Positions 42,951-51,155 of a DNA stretch of 64,000 nucleotides are shown one piece after another. The notes under the pieces were generated by a model. It had not been told where the DNA came from. It did not search any database and worked only from the letters and a program-made list of their open reading frames with translations. This DNA is from Deltaproteobacteria bacterium (GTDB taxonomy: Bacteria > Desulfobacterota > GWC2-55-46), in NCBI GenBank assembly GCA_016234935.1, contig JACRNL010000005.1, forward strand, positions 124,001 through 188,000, read 5' to 3'. Positions within the stretch are counted from its first letter, which is position 1. Every line of letters starts with the position of its first letter. A program made the position numbers and the translations under genes.

Positions 42951-43727
42951 ATGCCCGGTAAATTAAAAGACATACAGAGCGGCCCTGATTCAAGGCGCAT
43001 AAACATCGACAAGGTCGGCGTCAAGGACATCCGCTACCCCATCGCGGTGCTTGACAAAAAAAACAAATTCCAGCATACCATCGCCTCCATAAACATGTAC
43101 GTCGACCTGCCGCACCAGTTCAAGGGCACGCACATGAGCAGGTTCATAGAAATCCTGAACGAACACCGCAGGGAGATAACGGTAAAGAACTTCCCGGACA
43201 TCCTTAAAAAGATGAAGGCGCGCTTTAGCGCCTCCACGGCGCATCTGGAGCTTGAGTTCCCGTATTTCGTTGAAAAGGCCGCGCCGGTATCGCGCTCCAA
43301 GGGCCTCATGGAATACCGCTGCCGGTATGCCGGAAGCCTCGGCAAGGAGCTTGACTTCAGCCTTGAGCTCATCGTGCCGGTCCTGACGCTCTGCCCATGC
43401 TCAAAGGAGATTAGCAAGCGCGGCGCGCACAACCAGAGGGGGCTTGTAAAGGTCGCGCTGCGCTTCAAGGGGTTTGTCTGGATAGAGGACATAATCAAGA
43501 CAATTGAAGCATCGGCAAGCTCTCCGGTCTACTCGCTTCTGAAGCGCGTCGACGAAAAATACGTCACCGAAAAGAGCTACGACAACCCCATGTTCGTCGA
43601 GGACGTTGTCCGCGAGGTTGCCGTAAACCTTGAAAAGATGAAAAAGCTGACGTGGATACGCATAGAGGCCGAAAACTGGGAGTCCATCCACAACCACAGC
43701 GCATACGCGTTTTTGGAGAGGAAGTGA
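42951..43727 (+). CDS. folE2: GTP cyclohydrolase FolE2
   Basis: 258 aa. Type IB GTP cyclohydrolase, forming dihydroneopterin triphosphate for folate and for queuosine/preQ0. Seen: VGVKDIRYPIAVLDK, VDLPHQFKGTHMSRF, the zinc/metal-binding cysteine region TLCPCSKEIS and GAHNQRG, and NHSAYAFLER. Unlike FolE1 it is not tied to zinc alone and is often found where zinc is scarce. It lies 12 bp after hemG, so it is probably co-transcribed. queF is at 11278. Confidence 0.95.
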   Translation: MPGKLKDIQSGPDSRRINIDKVGVKDIRYPIAVLDKKNKFQHTIASINMYVDLPHQFKGTHMSRFIEILNEHRREITVKNFPDILKKMKARFSASTAHLELEFPYFVEKAAPVSRSKGLMEYRCRYAGSLGKELDFSLELIVPVLTLCPCSKEISKRGAHNQRGLVKVALRFKGFVWIEDIIKTIEASASSPVYSLLKRVDEKYVTEKSYDNPMFVEDVVREVAVNLEKMKKLTWIRIEAENWESIHNHSAYAFLERK

Positions 43728-43797
43728 TTTTTGCGGGTTTTACTTCCAAGAAGGAGAGAGGAATAAAACTGCCGTCAAAAAAGCGTTGTCCCCGTCT

Positions 43798-44193
43798 CTA
43801 AATAAAAACCTGCTCCACGGCCACGAATGCCATTGCGGCCTCTTTTGAATAGGTGATGCTCAGGAATATCTTTCTGCCGCCAAGCGCGTCAACCGCGCCG
43901 CTATGCAGCCTGATGGCGGGGCGCCCGTTCCCGTCGTTTACGACCTCTATGTCCTTCCAGCCGAATACCGCCTCCGGGGCAAAGGAAAGCGCCTTTACGC
44001 AGGCCTCTTTTGCCGCGAACCTTCCGGCAAGGTGCTTGGGCGGCGACCTTTTTTTCATGGAATAGGCCAGCTCGCCTTTGGTGAATATGCCCTCGCAAAA
44101 GCGCGGGTTACGGCTTGATTTCCGTATGCGCCTGATGGACACGATGTCAATGCCCGTGGTAATCTGGTTTTTGATTTCAGTCAAATCATTCAC
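43798..44193 (-). CDS. acpS: Holo-[acyl-carrier-protein] synthase
   Basis: 131 aa. It attaches 4'-phosphopantetheine to ACP. Seen: TGIDIVSIRRIRK with the Mg2+-binding Asp, LAGRFAAKEACVKAL with the catalytic FAAKEA motif, and LSITYSKEAAMAFVAVE. GGGTGA precedes the ATG directly. It is separated from the gene upstream by 80 bp of palindromic repeats. Confidence 0.95.
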   Translation of the reverse strand: MNDLTEIKNQITTGIDIVSIRRIRKSSRNPRFCEGIFTKGELAYSMKKRSPPKHLAGRFAAKEACVKALSFAPEAVFGWKDIEVVNDGNGRPAIRLHSGAVDALGGRKIFLSITYSKEAAMAFVAVEQVFI

Positions 44194-44217
44194 CCTTTAA
44201 CCATATAAGCCGTCTTA

Positions 44218-44270
44218 CAGGACGCTGGAGCGTCCTTGGCTGCGTTCCCACGCCGGAGCGTGGGAACGAT
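44218..44270. repeat. GGACGCTGGAGCGTCC and GTTCCCACGCCGGAGCGTGGGAAC palindromes
   Basis: Two hairpins in tandem, of the CGTTCCCACGC family also present at 34237, 36058, 56693 and 56806. They could end transcription of the radical SAM operon. Confidence 0.75.
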
Positions 44271-44273
44271 AAG

Positions 44274-45749
44274 CTACCGCAAGACGCGCCACCCTGTGAT
44301 TATCAGGTCTTTCAGCCCCTTTAAAGACGACACCTTTTTAAGCTGATACCATACCCTTGCCGGACTCAGATAAAACCGCCTGTTGGCCTTTTTTATGGCC
44401 TTCTCTAAATCGTCCTTTGTAAGCTCAGGGTATGAAACCAGCGCCTTTTCCGTGGGCGAGAGGTTTTCTTCCAGATTGTTTATCTCCGGCTCCACGGCCC
44501 AGCCGTGCTTCCTCGCCCTTACGTCGAACTCGGTGCCGGGAAAAGGCGTGGCGATGGAGAACATGCAATAGTTTATGGGAAGCCCGCTTACGCCTTTGAT
44601 GGTGGCCTCGACGCTTTCCCTTGTTTCAAGCGGGGACGCGCCAAAGAGGATGTTCGCCTTCGGCTCTATGCCGTATTTATTCAGAAGGTTCACGGATCTG
44701 GCGACGGCGGCGACCTTCATGTCCTTTTTCACGTCGTCAAGGACGCCCTGGTCAAGGGACTCTATGCCGAGGTCTATGTAGCGGCATCCGGCGTCTTTCA
44801 AGGCCTTTACAAGCGTCTCGTCGAGTATCAGATCGCAGCGCGCGAGCACGCCGAACGGAAGGCCGACGCCTTTGAGTCCTTCGCAGATATCGAGTATCCT
44901 CTTCTGGCCGCCGAATATAAAAAGGTCGTCCACGACCGACACCGCCTTGTAGCCCTGGTCTTTGACGGCCTTGAACTCGGCGGCGATATTCGCGGGCGAG
45001 CGCAGTCTTACCGGCGGCTTTTTGCCGCCGTTAAACCTCTTCCACTCAAGCTCTCTGGCCCAGCTTATGGCGTTAGGGACGCAGTAGTAGCAACGGAAGC
45101 TGCACCCCCTTGAGGTCAGTATAAGCGTCACCGGCCTCTCAACGAGCTTGGGGTTGAAGTAGTCGTCTTTTCTGTCGTCTATGAAGTGGCGCGCCGGAAA
45201 TGGCAGAGAGTCGAGATCCTCGATTATGCCGTATGTCCCGTTTTCGGCGATAATCCCGCCTTTGAGATAGGTCAGGCCCTTTATCCGCTCAAAGCCGCCC
45301 TTGCCCTTTGCAATTGCCCGGACGATATCGCGTATGATGAACTCGGCCTCGCCGCGGGCGATGAACACGCGGTCGCTAAGGAGGAAGTTTCCCGGCTTCA
45401 GGGTAGGATGCGGGCCGAAGAATATCACCCGCGCGTCCGTGTCTTCCAGTATGCGGCGCGCGGCCCTTATGTCAAGGGATTCGGCAAGGAGAACCGTGTG
45501 GAATATGTAAACCTCGTAATCCGCCCCCTGATGGGGTTCAACCCCTGAGACAAAGGCCGTGAACTCAGCCCACGAATTCGAATATGTAAAATCTTTGTAG
45601 CCTACGTCGTGGCCTTCCTTCTCAAGAAGGGCGGCGGCGTAGAGTATCGGCAGCTCCGGCTGTTTGTAATAGGTGAAGGTGCAGCCGTAGACCCTCTCAG
45701 GCACTTTTCCGGCGCTCTTTGCCGGCGGGATTATAAAACATATTTTCAT
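44274..45749 (-). CDS. B12-binding-domain radical SAM protein
   Basis: 491 aa. An N-terminal cobalamin-binding-like Rossmann domain (about 1-150: FIIPPAKSAGKVPERVYG, VIFFGPHPTL), then the radical SAM core with RGCSFRCYYC (CxxxCxxC) near residue 205 and GIESLDQGVL. Members methylate or rearrange varied lipids and cofactors. The neighbours (rfbD, glycosyltransferase, mltG) suggest a lipid or cell-envelope substrate, but this is inference. Residues SGVEPHQGAD, at the foot of the N-terminal domain, come from a palindromic insertion (45524-45546). Confidence 0.9.
   Translation of the reverse strand: MKICFIIPPAKSAGKVPERVYGCTFTYYKQPELPILYAAALLEKEGHDVGYKDFTYSNSWAEFTAFVSGVEPHQGADYEVYIFHTVLLAESLDIRAARRILEDTDARVIFFGPHPTLKPGNFLLSDRVFIARGEAEFIIRDIVRAIAKGKGGFERIKGLTYLKGGIIAENGTYGIIEDLDSLPFPARHFIDDRKDDYFNPKLVERPVTLILTSRGCSFRCYYCVPNAISWARELEWKRFNGGKKPPVRLRSPANIAAEFKAVKDQGYKAVSVVDDLFIFGGQKRILDICEGLKGVGLPFGVLARCDLILDETLVKALKDAGCRYIDLGIESLDQGVLDDVKKDMKVAAVARSVNLLNKYGIEPKANILFGASPLETRESVEATIKGVSGLPINYCMFSIATPFPGTEFDVRARKHGWAVEPEINNLEENLSPTEKALVSYPELTKDDLEKAIKKANRRFYLSPARVWYQLKKVSSLKGLKDLIITGWRVLR
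45524..45546 (-). repeat. In-gene G/C palindrome (copy 9) in radical SAM protein
   Basis: One module read as GVEPHQG in the cobalamin-binding domain, with one base changed (CATCAG). Confidence 0.85.
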
Positions 45750-45779
45750 TTTTTAACGGCCTCTGTTTGCGGCGTCTAT

Positions 45780-46811
45780 TTACGTTTTTTGGCCGGCCTT
45801 CCAGCTCAAAACAGCCCAGCACCAGACGATGTTTCTTATAATGTGCACAAACGGCAGCAGAAAACAGGCAGGGTCTTTTTGTTTTTTAAAAATACCAACG
45901 GCAAAGGCTAGGCGGTCAATCAAAATTATCCCCAGAACAAAAAAGGCCGCCGACAGCGGGTATAAAAAGCCGCCGGGAAATAAAAAAAAGATTATCACGG
46001 CGCACGCCGCCAAAAGAAAAAAAAGTGCCGTCAGCGGAACCTGCAGTATCATGCGCAGGCCCGACACGCTGTCCCCTGCGGCCCGGCCCGGGTGTTTGCG
46101 TATGAGCTGGAGCCTGCCGAAGGCGGAGCTGAACTGCTGCCGGACGTAGCCCTTGAAGTCCGCCTTCCAGAAGTGGTCGCACAGGGCGTCCTTCCTGAAG
46201 ACGAGCTTATAACCGGCGTTTTGAAGCCGGTAGCTCATATCGTTGTCATAGCCGTAAGTAAAGGCCGTGTCAAACAGGCCCGCTTCATCAAGCGCGCTTT
46301 TCCTGTATGCGGTGTCTCCGGTGCAGACATGCGTGACGAACTTATCCGGGATGGCGTCGTATCTCGCCTCGACGTCGTAACCCATCATGCGCGCCCAGAA
46401 GGAGACGCCCTTTGGCGTCTTGTAATAGCCCTGCACGGCGGCCACCGCCGAATTTCCAAGCTCCTCGACAACCTTTCTGAGCCAGCCTCGCGTAAGGACA
46501 ACGTCGGAATCAACCGAGCATACAATGGCGGAGCGCGCCGCTTTAAAGCCGTTGTTGGTGGCCGCGGCCGCGCCCTGGTTGGGCTGGTCTATTATCTTTA
46601 AATCGCCTTGATCCCCCCTCCCTGCCTGAAAGGCCCTGACTATCTCAAGGGAGGAGTCCCTTGAGCCGTCGTTGACGACTATCACCTCGACCGGGGCAGG
46701 ATAGTCCTGTTCAAATATCGCCTTCAATACGTCGGCTATCCGCCTCTCGGCGTTATACATGGGGATAACTATGCTGACTTCAGGGCTGACTTCCGGAAAA
46801 CCGTTTTTCAT
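45780..46811 (-). CDS. Family 2 glycosyltransferase, membrane-associated
   Basis: 343 aa. GT-A fold: SIVIPMYNAERRIADVL, VIVVNDGSRDSS, VCSVDSDVVLTRGWL (DSD-type metal site) and GYDNDMSYRLQ. Two or three hydrophobic segments near the C-terminus (about 255-320) anchor it in the membrane. It begins one base after the rfbD stop and so is translationally linked. It probably adds a sugar in polysaccharide or glycolipid synthesis. Confidence 0.92.
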   Translation of the reverse strand: MKNGFPEVSPEVSIVIPMYNAERRIADVLKAIFEQDYPAPVEVIVVNDGSRDSSLEIVRAFQAGRGDQGDLKIIDQPNQGAAAATNNGFKAARSAIVCSVDSDVVLTRGWLRKVVEELGNSAVAAVQGYYKTPKGVSFWARMMGYDVEARYDAIPDKFVTHVCTGDTAYRKSALDEAGLFDTAFTYGYDNDMSYRLQNAGYKLVFRKDALCDHFWKADFKGYVRQQFSSAFGRLQLIRKHPGRAAGDSVSGLRMILQVPLTALFFLLAACAVIIFFLFPGGFLYPLSAAFFVLGIILIDRLAFAVGIFKKQKDPACFLLPFVHIIRNIVWCWAVLSWKAGQKT

Positions 46812-46812
46812 T

Positions 46813-47715
46813 TCACGCGCCTGCCTTGCCGTAGAGTTCGGCGAGCATCTTTCTCAGCGACACCCTCCAATGAGGGATCTTCAAATCCGGCAGCGCCTTT
46901 TTAATCTTATCCTTGCACATCACGGAATAGGCGGGCCGTTTGGCCGGGGTCGGATAGCCGCCGGTCAATATCGGCAGAATCTCTTTACATTTAAAAGGCC
47001 CAGCATAGCGCTCCGCCTCTTCGATTATCGCGACTGTAAAATCATACCAGCTGGCAACGCCCTCGTTTGAATAATGATAGACGCCCGCGGGCATATTGCC
47101 GGCGCCCTTGGCCGCGAGCGCCAATGCGCCGGCAAGGTCCTTTGTCCAGGTCGGACTGCCGGTCTGGTCGTAGACTACGCGCAAAACTGCCTTATCGGCG
47201 GCGAGCCTGAGCATGGTCTTTACGAAATTAGGGCCGGACGCGCCGTAGAGCCATGACGTGCGGACAATAATGTGCCTTGGGTAGCGCCTTAACAGCTCTT
47301 CTCCCTGAAGCTTCGTCTCTCCGTAGACGCCAAGCGGATTGGCCCTGTCGGTCTCAAGGTAAGGCGTGCTTTTCAGGCCGTCAAAGACAAAGTCCGTGGA
47401 GACGTGGATGACGGCGGCGTTGACCTTTTCGGCGGCGTTGACGATATTTTCCACGCCGCCGGCGTTAACCGCTTCGGCCCTTTCGCGCTCCTTCTCCGCA
47501 AGGTCCACTTTAGTATAAGCGGCGCAGTTGATGATGACGTCGGGGCGCGCCTTCAGGGCCGCGTCAACGACCTGTTTTTTATCCGTAACGTCCAATGAAC
47601 GCGAGTCAAAGGCCGAGACGCCCAGCCCTTCGGCCTCAAGCAGACCTTTAAGGTCGCTACCGAGCTGGCCTCGGCTGCCGGTCAAAAGTATCTTTGGGTT
47701 TTGCGTCATTGGCAT
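46813..47715 (-). CDS. rfbD: dTDP-4-dehydrorhamnose reductase
   Basis: 300 aa, extended short-chain dehydrogenase. Seen: ILLTGSRGQLGSDLKGLL, NCAAYTKVDLAE, HVSTDFVFDG, and NPLGVYGETKLQGE with the YxxxK catalytic pair. It makes dTDP-L-rhamnose for surface polysaccharides; rfbA-C are not in the window. ATGs at 47715 and 47709 are both possible; the first lies six bases after the mltG stop. Confidence 0.94.
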   Translation of the reverse strand: MPMTQNPKILLTGSRGQLGSDLKGLLEAEGLGVSAFDSRSLDVTDKKQVVDAALKARPDVIINCAAYTKVDLAEKERERAEAVNAGGVENIVNAAEKVNAAVIHVSTDFVFDGLKSTPYLETDRANPLGVYGETKLQGEELLRRYPRHIIVRTSWLYGASGPNFVKTMLRLAADKAVLRVVYDQTGSPTWTKDLAGALALAAKGAGNMPAGVYHYSNEGVASWYDFTVAIIEEAERYAGPFKCKEILPILTGGYPTPAKRPAYSVMCKDKIKKALPDLKIPHWRVSLRKMLAELYGKAGA

Positions 47716-47721
47716 GGCGGC

Positions 47722-48771
47722 TTATATCCTGTCCGCGTTGTTTCGTTTTTTCGTCTGTTTTGCGATGCGCCTCTGGTAGAGGTTCACGGCCTCGTTGTGC
47801 TCTTTAAGGCTCTTTGAAAAATAGTGCGTGCCGTCGTTCTTCGACACGAAATAAAGATAGCCTGCGTCGGCAGGCTTCAATGCCGCTAAAAGCGAGGCCC
47901 TTCCCGGGCTGGCTATCGGCCCCGGAGGAAGGCCGTAAATGACGTATGTATTATAGGGCGTCCTCGTCAAAAGCTGTTTTTTCTTCAGGTTGCCGTCGAA
48001 CTTGTTTATCGCGTAGATGACCGTCGGGTCGCTCTGGAGCTTAATCCTCTTTTTAAGCCTGTTGTGAAATACCGACGAGATAAGCGGCCTTTCCTCAGGC
48101 GCGCCCGTCTCTTTTTCGATTATAGACGCGAGGGTGACGAGTTTTTTCATGGTCATGCCCCTTTTGCGCGCATCAGGGTCTATCTCCTTGTAGTAGACGT
48201 CCTTGAACCTGTTGGTCATCCGCGTCAGCATCTCGTCCGTGGTCATGCCCTTTGTGAAGGCGTATGTGTCCGGGAAGAGATAACCCTCAAGGGTGCCGCC
48301 CTCAAAACCGAGAATGGCCGCGAACCTCTTATTCAACGCCCTTTCCCTGAACTCAGCCTCGTCGTCTATAAGCCCCGCCTCTTTAACGGCCGCCGCTATC
48401 TCGCTGATGCTGTAACCCTCGGGTATCACCACCGTATAGTTCTTGACCTTGCCCTTGACGAGCATGTCGAGTATCTCTTTGGGGGGCATTGTGACATTGA
48501 ACTCATACTCCCCCGCCTTTATTATCTTAAACGCGCCGATAAGCTTTGCCGCGAAGACGAAGTTGCCAGCGCTCCTGATGACGCCGGCCTTCTCAAGATT
48601 ATCAGCCACTGCCCTGAAGCTCGCGCCCTTTGGAACGCTGACAATGCGCAGACCGGCCTCTCTGGACGCGGGCGCGTAAAATATGATGTAGAAATGGGCG
48701 GCAAGGAGACAGATAGTCGCCAGGACGGCAAAGATTATGTATTCCGCTGTGCGTTTCGGACGTTTTTGCAT
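47722..48771 (-). CDS. mltG: Endolytic murein transglycosylase
   Basis: 349 aa. One N-terminal membrane anchor (IIFAVLATICLLAAHFYIIF), then the YceG-like domain with LASIIEKETGAPEERPLISS (catalytic Glu), IKLQSDPTVIYA and YGLPPGPIASPG. It cuts nascent glycan strands and sets their length. The ATG at 48771 is preferred over a longer frame that overlaps ruvX. It begins four bases after the ruvX stop, the common ruvX-mltG pairing. Confidence 0.95.
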   Translation of the reverse strand: MQKRPKRTAEYIIFAVLATICLLAAHFYIIFYAPASREAGLRIVSVPKGASFRAVADNLEKAGVIRSAGNFVFAAKLIGAFKIIKAGEYEFNVTMPPKEILDMLVKGKVKNYTVVIPEGYSISEIAAAVKEAGLIDDEAEFRERALNKRFAAILGFEGGTLEGYLFPDTYAFTKGMTTDEMLTRMTNRFKDVYYKEIDPDARKRGMTMKKLVTLASIIEKETGAPEERPLISSVFHNRLKKRIKLQSDPTVIYAINKFDGNLKKKQLLTRTPYNTYVIYGLPPGPIASPGRASLLAALKPADAGYLYFVSKNDGTHYFSKSLKEHNEAVNLYQRRIAKQTKKRNNADRI

Positions 48772-48775
48772 GGGT

Positions 48776-49228
48776 TTAATCTTTGCTGGAATTTTTGCGG
48801 CTGTCGAGATATCCCTGCAGGATATATGCGGCGGCCATTTTATCAACCGCCTGCTTTCTTTTAGCGCGGCTCACGTCGCCGCTTAGCATCACCCTCGTGA
48901 CGGCCACGGTTGAAAGCCTCTCGTCCCAAAAGACGACAGGCAGGGTTTTCATCCGGCCATGCCTTTGACTTAGCGCCTGACCGAGCTTTTGGGCAAATAG
49001 TTCGGTCTGCGCGGCCCTTTCTCCCTTTGACCCGTCCATGTTCACCGGCAGGCCGATGACGACCCCGCCGACCTCGCGCTCTTCCATGAGCGCGGCAAGC
49101 TCGGCCATGTCGCGGCTGATGCCAGTTCGTCTCAGCGTATACAGAGGCATCGCCATAGAGCCGGTTTCATCGCTTAAAGCGACGCCTATGGTCTTCGTGC
49201 CAAGGTCAAGTCCCAAATATCGCATCAT
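48776..49228 (-). CDS. ruvX: Putative pre-16S rRNA nuclease / Holliday junction resolvase (YqgF)
   Basis: 150 aa RNase H-like fold: RYLGLDLGTKTIGVALSD with the first Asp, VVIGLPVNMDGSKGERA, and VFWDERLSTVAVTRVM. In E. coli YqgF trims the 5' end of 16S rRNA; a resolvase role has also been proposed. First gene of the ruvX-mltG-rfbD-GT2-radical SAM run. Confidence 0.95.
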   Translation of the reverse strand: MMRYLGLDLGTKTIGVALSDETGSMAMPLYTLRRTGISRDMAELAALMEEREVGGVVIGLPVNMDGSKGERAAQTELFAQKLGQALSQRHGRMKTLPVVFWDERLSTVAVTRVMLSGDVSRAKRKQAVDKMAAAYILQGYLDSRKNSSKD

Positions 49229-49335
49229 CTAATAATATACATTTTTACCCCTGTTTTTTCAATGTATTTCTTGACTTTGGCAGGCCGTTAATATATGATT
49301 TTAATCCGGCGTTGAAGCTCTTTCCAATCAAAAAC

Positions 49336-49410
49336 GGGCGGTTAACTCAGCGGTAGAGTGTCACCTTCACACGGTGGAAGCCACTGGTTCGAACCCAGTA
49401 CCGCCCACCA
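49336..49410 (+). tRNA. tRNA-Val(CAC)
   Basis: Acceptor GGGCGGT (49336-49342) pairs with ACCGCCC, followed by A and an encoded CCA (ends 49410). D-arm ACTC/GAGT, anticodon stem TCACC/GGTGG around loop TTCACAC giving anticodon CAC, T-loop TTCGAAC. Length 75 nt. Confidence 0.95.
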
Positions 49411-49419
49411 TTTTTTCTC

Positions 49420-49576
49420 AGCAGGTTGCTGAAAAACTCGAAATTTGGACAGGCTGCTCAAAAACGTCCAGATGCGAGGCGTCGAGAAGCGACGAATGAG
49501 GCGCACTTTAGTTGTGCGCCGCAGTGAGAAGCGACGAAGACAACGAAGCAGATGGGCGTTTTTCAGCAGCCTGTTA
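49420..49576 (+). repeat. Family-1 palindromic repeat (copy f, nested)
   Basis: A truncated left end (CAGCAGGTTGCTGAAAAACTC) is followed by a full copy from CAGGCTGCTCAAAAACG (49450) to TTTTTCAGCAGCCTGTTA. The last three bases are the stop codon of hydG on the minus strand. Confidence 0.85.
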
Positions 49577-50968
49577 GAAATAAAGATCCCTTTCGCCTTG
49601 TTTAATCCTTTCAAGCTTTTCGATGGTCTGTTTTTTTATTGCCGGGTTTTCTATGGCTTCGATGGACTTTCTTATTATCTCCATGCCGAGCGTTCTGCCC
49701 TCCGGGGAGGCGGTGTCCTCGATGTATTCAAACAGGGTAAGGATGCTGTTCGGCTGGCAGAATGCTTTGATGCCCCTGCCGGATTCATGTATGTCGCCGG
49801 GCTTTGCAAGCTCCATGAAGGCGCTGCCCGTCCTTTGCTTCCTGTAACAGGCCGTGCAAAAGCTCGGCGTAAAGCCCTGCTTCATTACGCCGATGGCTGT
49901 CTCGTCAAGCGACCTTTTGTCCGAAAGCTCGAACTGGGCAATGTTATCCCCTTTGCTTTGACCGCCCGGCGCCGTGCTTGAGGCGGCGCTGGTCTGGCTT
50001 ATGCCGAGCCTGAAGGCCGTCTTTCTGATTTCAGGCCGCTCCCTCGTCGTTATTATCATCCCTGTATACGGAACGGCAATCCTGAGAACGGCTATGAGCC
50101 TTAAAAATTCATCATCCTTAACAAGAAAATCCGGCGTCATCTCCACGGACGCGGCCGGCCTGAACCTCGGCACGGAGATGGTATGCGGCCCGACGCCGAA
50201 GGTCTTTGAAAGATATTCAGCGTGCGCGATAAGCCCTAACGTTTCAAAACGCCAGTCATAAAGCCCGAAAAGCACGCCTATCCCGACGTCGTCTATGCCG
50301 CCTTTAAAGGCATTATCCAGCGCATAGAGCTGCCTTGTATAGTCGCCCTTCGGCCCCTTGTGCATCTTTTCAAAGGCCGGCCTGTGATAGCTCTCCTGAA
50401 AGAGCTGATACGTGCCTATGCCTTTGGCCTTGAGCAGCCTGTAATTTTCCACGGTCGTGGCGGCGATATTGACGTTTAAACGCCGTATCCCGCCCTTGCC
50501 GGTCTTTGCCGAATAGACCGCGTCTATTGCCTCGAGGATATAGTCTATGGGGTTATTGACAGGGTCTTCCCCTGCTTCGATAAGCAGCCTCCTGTGTCCC
50601 ATGTCTATGAGGCGGCGGGCCTCGGCGCGTATCTCGTCCATTGTGAGCTTCCTGCGCCCGGCCTTGTTGCCTGCATGGAAGCCGCAGTATCCGCAGTCGT
50701 TCACGCAGTAGTTGCTGAGGTATAGCGGGGCGAAGAATACGAGCCTTGCGCCGTATATGGCGTTCTTGATGAAGGCCGCGGTCTCGAATATGCCGCTTTC
50801 AGCTTCAATGCCCTCAACGTTTAAAAGCATTGCCGCCTCTTCAAGGGTAAGCCCTTCAAGCCGTTTCCCCTTGGCAAGCAGGTCTGACAGCGCTTCCATT
50901 GAAGGCTTTGCAGCCTTCTCAAGGGCATCTTTGATTCTTCTTTCGTTAATGAAAGTATCCTGCATCAT
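49574..50968 (-). CDS. hydG: [FeFe]-hydrogenase H-cluster radical SAM maturase HydG
   Basis: 464 aa. It cleaves tyrosine to give the CO and CN ligands of the H-cluster. Seen: radical SAM YLSNYCVNDCGYCGF (CxxxCxxC), FQESYHRPAFEKMH, and the C-terminal CTACYRKQRTGSAFME, whose cysteines bind the second Fe-S cluster and separate HydG from ThiH. The ATG at 50968 or 50965 is likely. The TAA stop is part of a palindromic repeat. The HydE-like gene lies 187 bp upstream on the same strand; hydF and hydrogenase structural genes are not visible here. Confidence 0.95.
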   Translation of the reverse strand: MMQDTFINERRIKDALEKAAKPSMEALSDLLAKGKRLEGLTLEEAAMLLNVEGIEAESGIFETAAFIKNAIYGARLVFFAPLYLSNYCVNDCGYCGFHAGNKAGRRKLTMDEIRAEARRLIDMGHRRLLIEAGEDPVNNPIDYILEAIDAVYSAKTGKGGIRRLNVNIAATTVENYRLLKAKGIGTYQLFQESYHRPAFEKMHKGPKGDYTRQLYALDNAFKGGIDDVGIGVLFGLYDWRFETLGLIAHAEYLSKTFGVGPHTISVPRFRPAASVEMTPDFLVKDDEFLRLIAVLRIAVPYTGMIITTRERPEIRKTAFRLGISQTSAASSTAPGGQSKGDNIAQFELSDKRSLDETAIGVMKQGFTPSFCTACYRKQRTGSAFMELAKPGDIHESGRGIKAFCQPNSILTLFEYIEDTASPEGRTLGMEIIRKSIEAIENPAIKKQTIEKLERIKQGERDLYF

Positions 50969-50992
50969 CTCAAATCTTGCCCTCATTTGCCC

Positions 50993-51097
50993 GTAGTGCG
51001 AGGCCTTAGCCTCGCTTCCCCGCTTAAAACCTGCGGGGACATGGTTTTACAGCACTCTTGCCTGATTGCAACAAGCTCGGTAGAAGCCTCGCACTAC
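50993..51097. repeat. 105-bp GTAGTGCGAGGC palindromic repeat (copy 1)
   Basis: Arms GTAGTGCGAGGC/GCCTCGCACTAC enclose GCGAGGC...GCCTCGC and CCCCGC..GCGGGG hairpins. A second copy of the same length, about 90% alike, is at 60335-60439. Confidence 0.88.
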
Positions 51098-51155
51098 GAA
51101 CCTCTCCCCCGCCGCCTCAGTCGTAGAAACAGGTCTTCAGACCTGTTATCCGCCA

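Noticed and set aside
44505-45113. Plus-strand open frame opposite the radical SAM gene
   Set aside because: It is antisense to the conserved radical SAM core, with no family resemblance.
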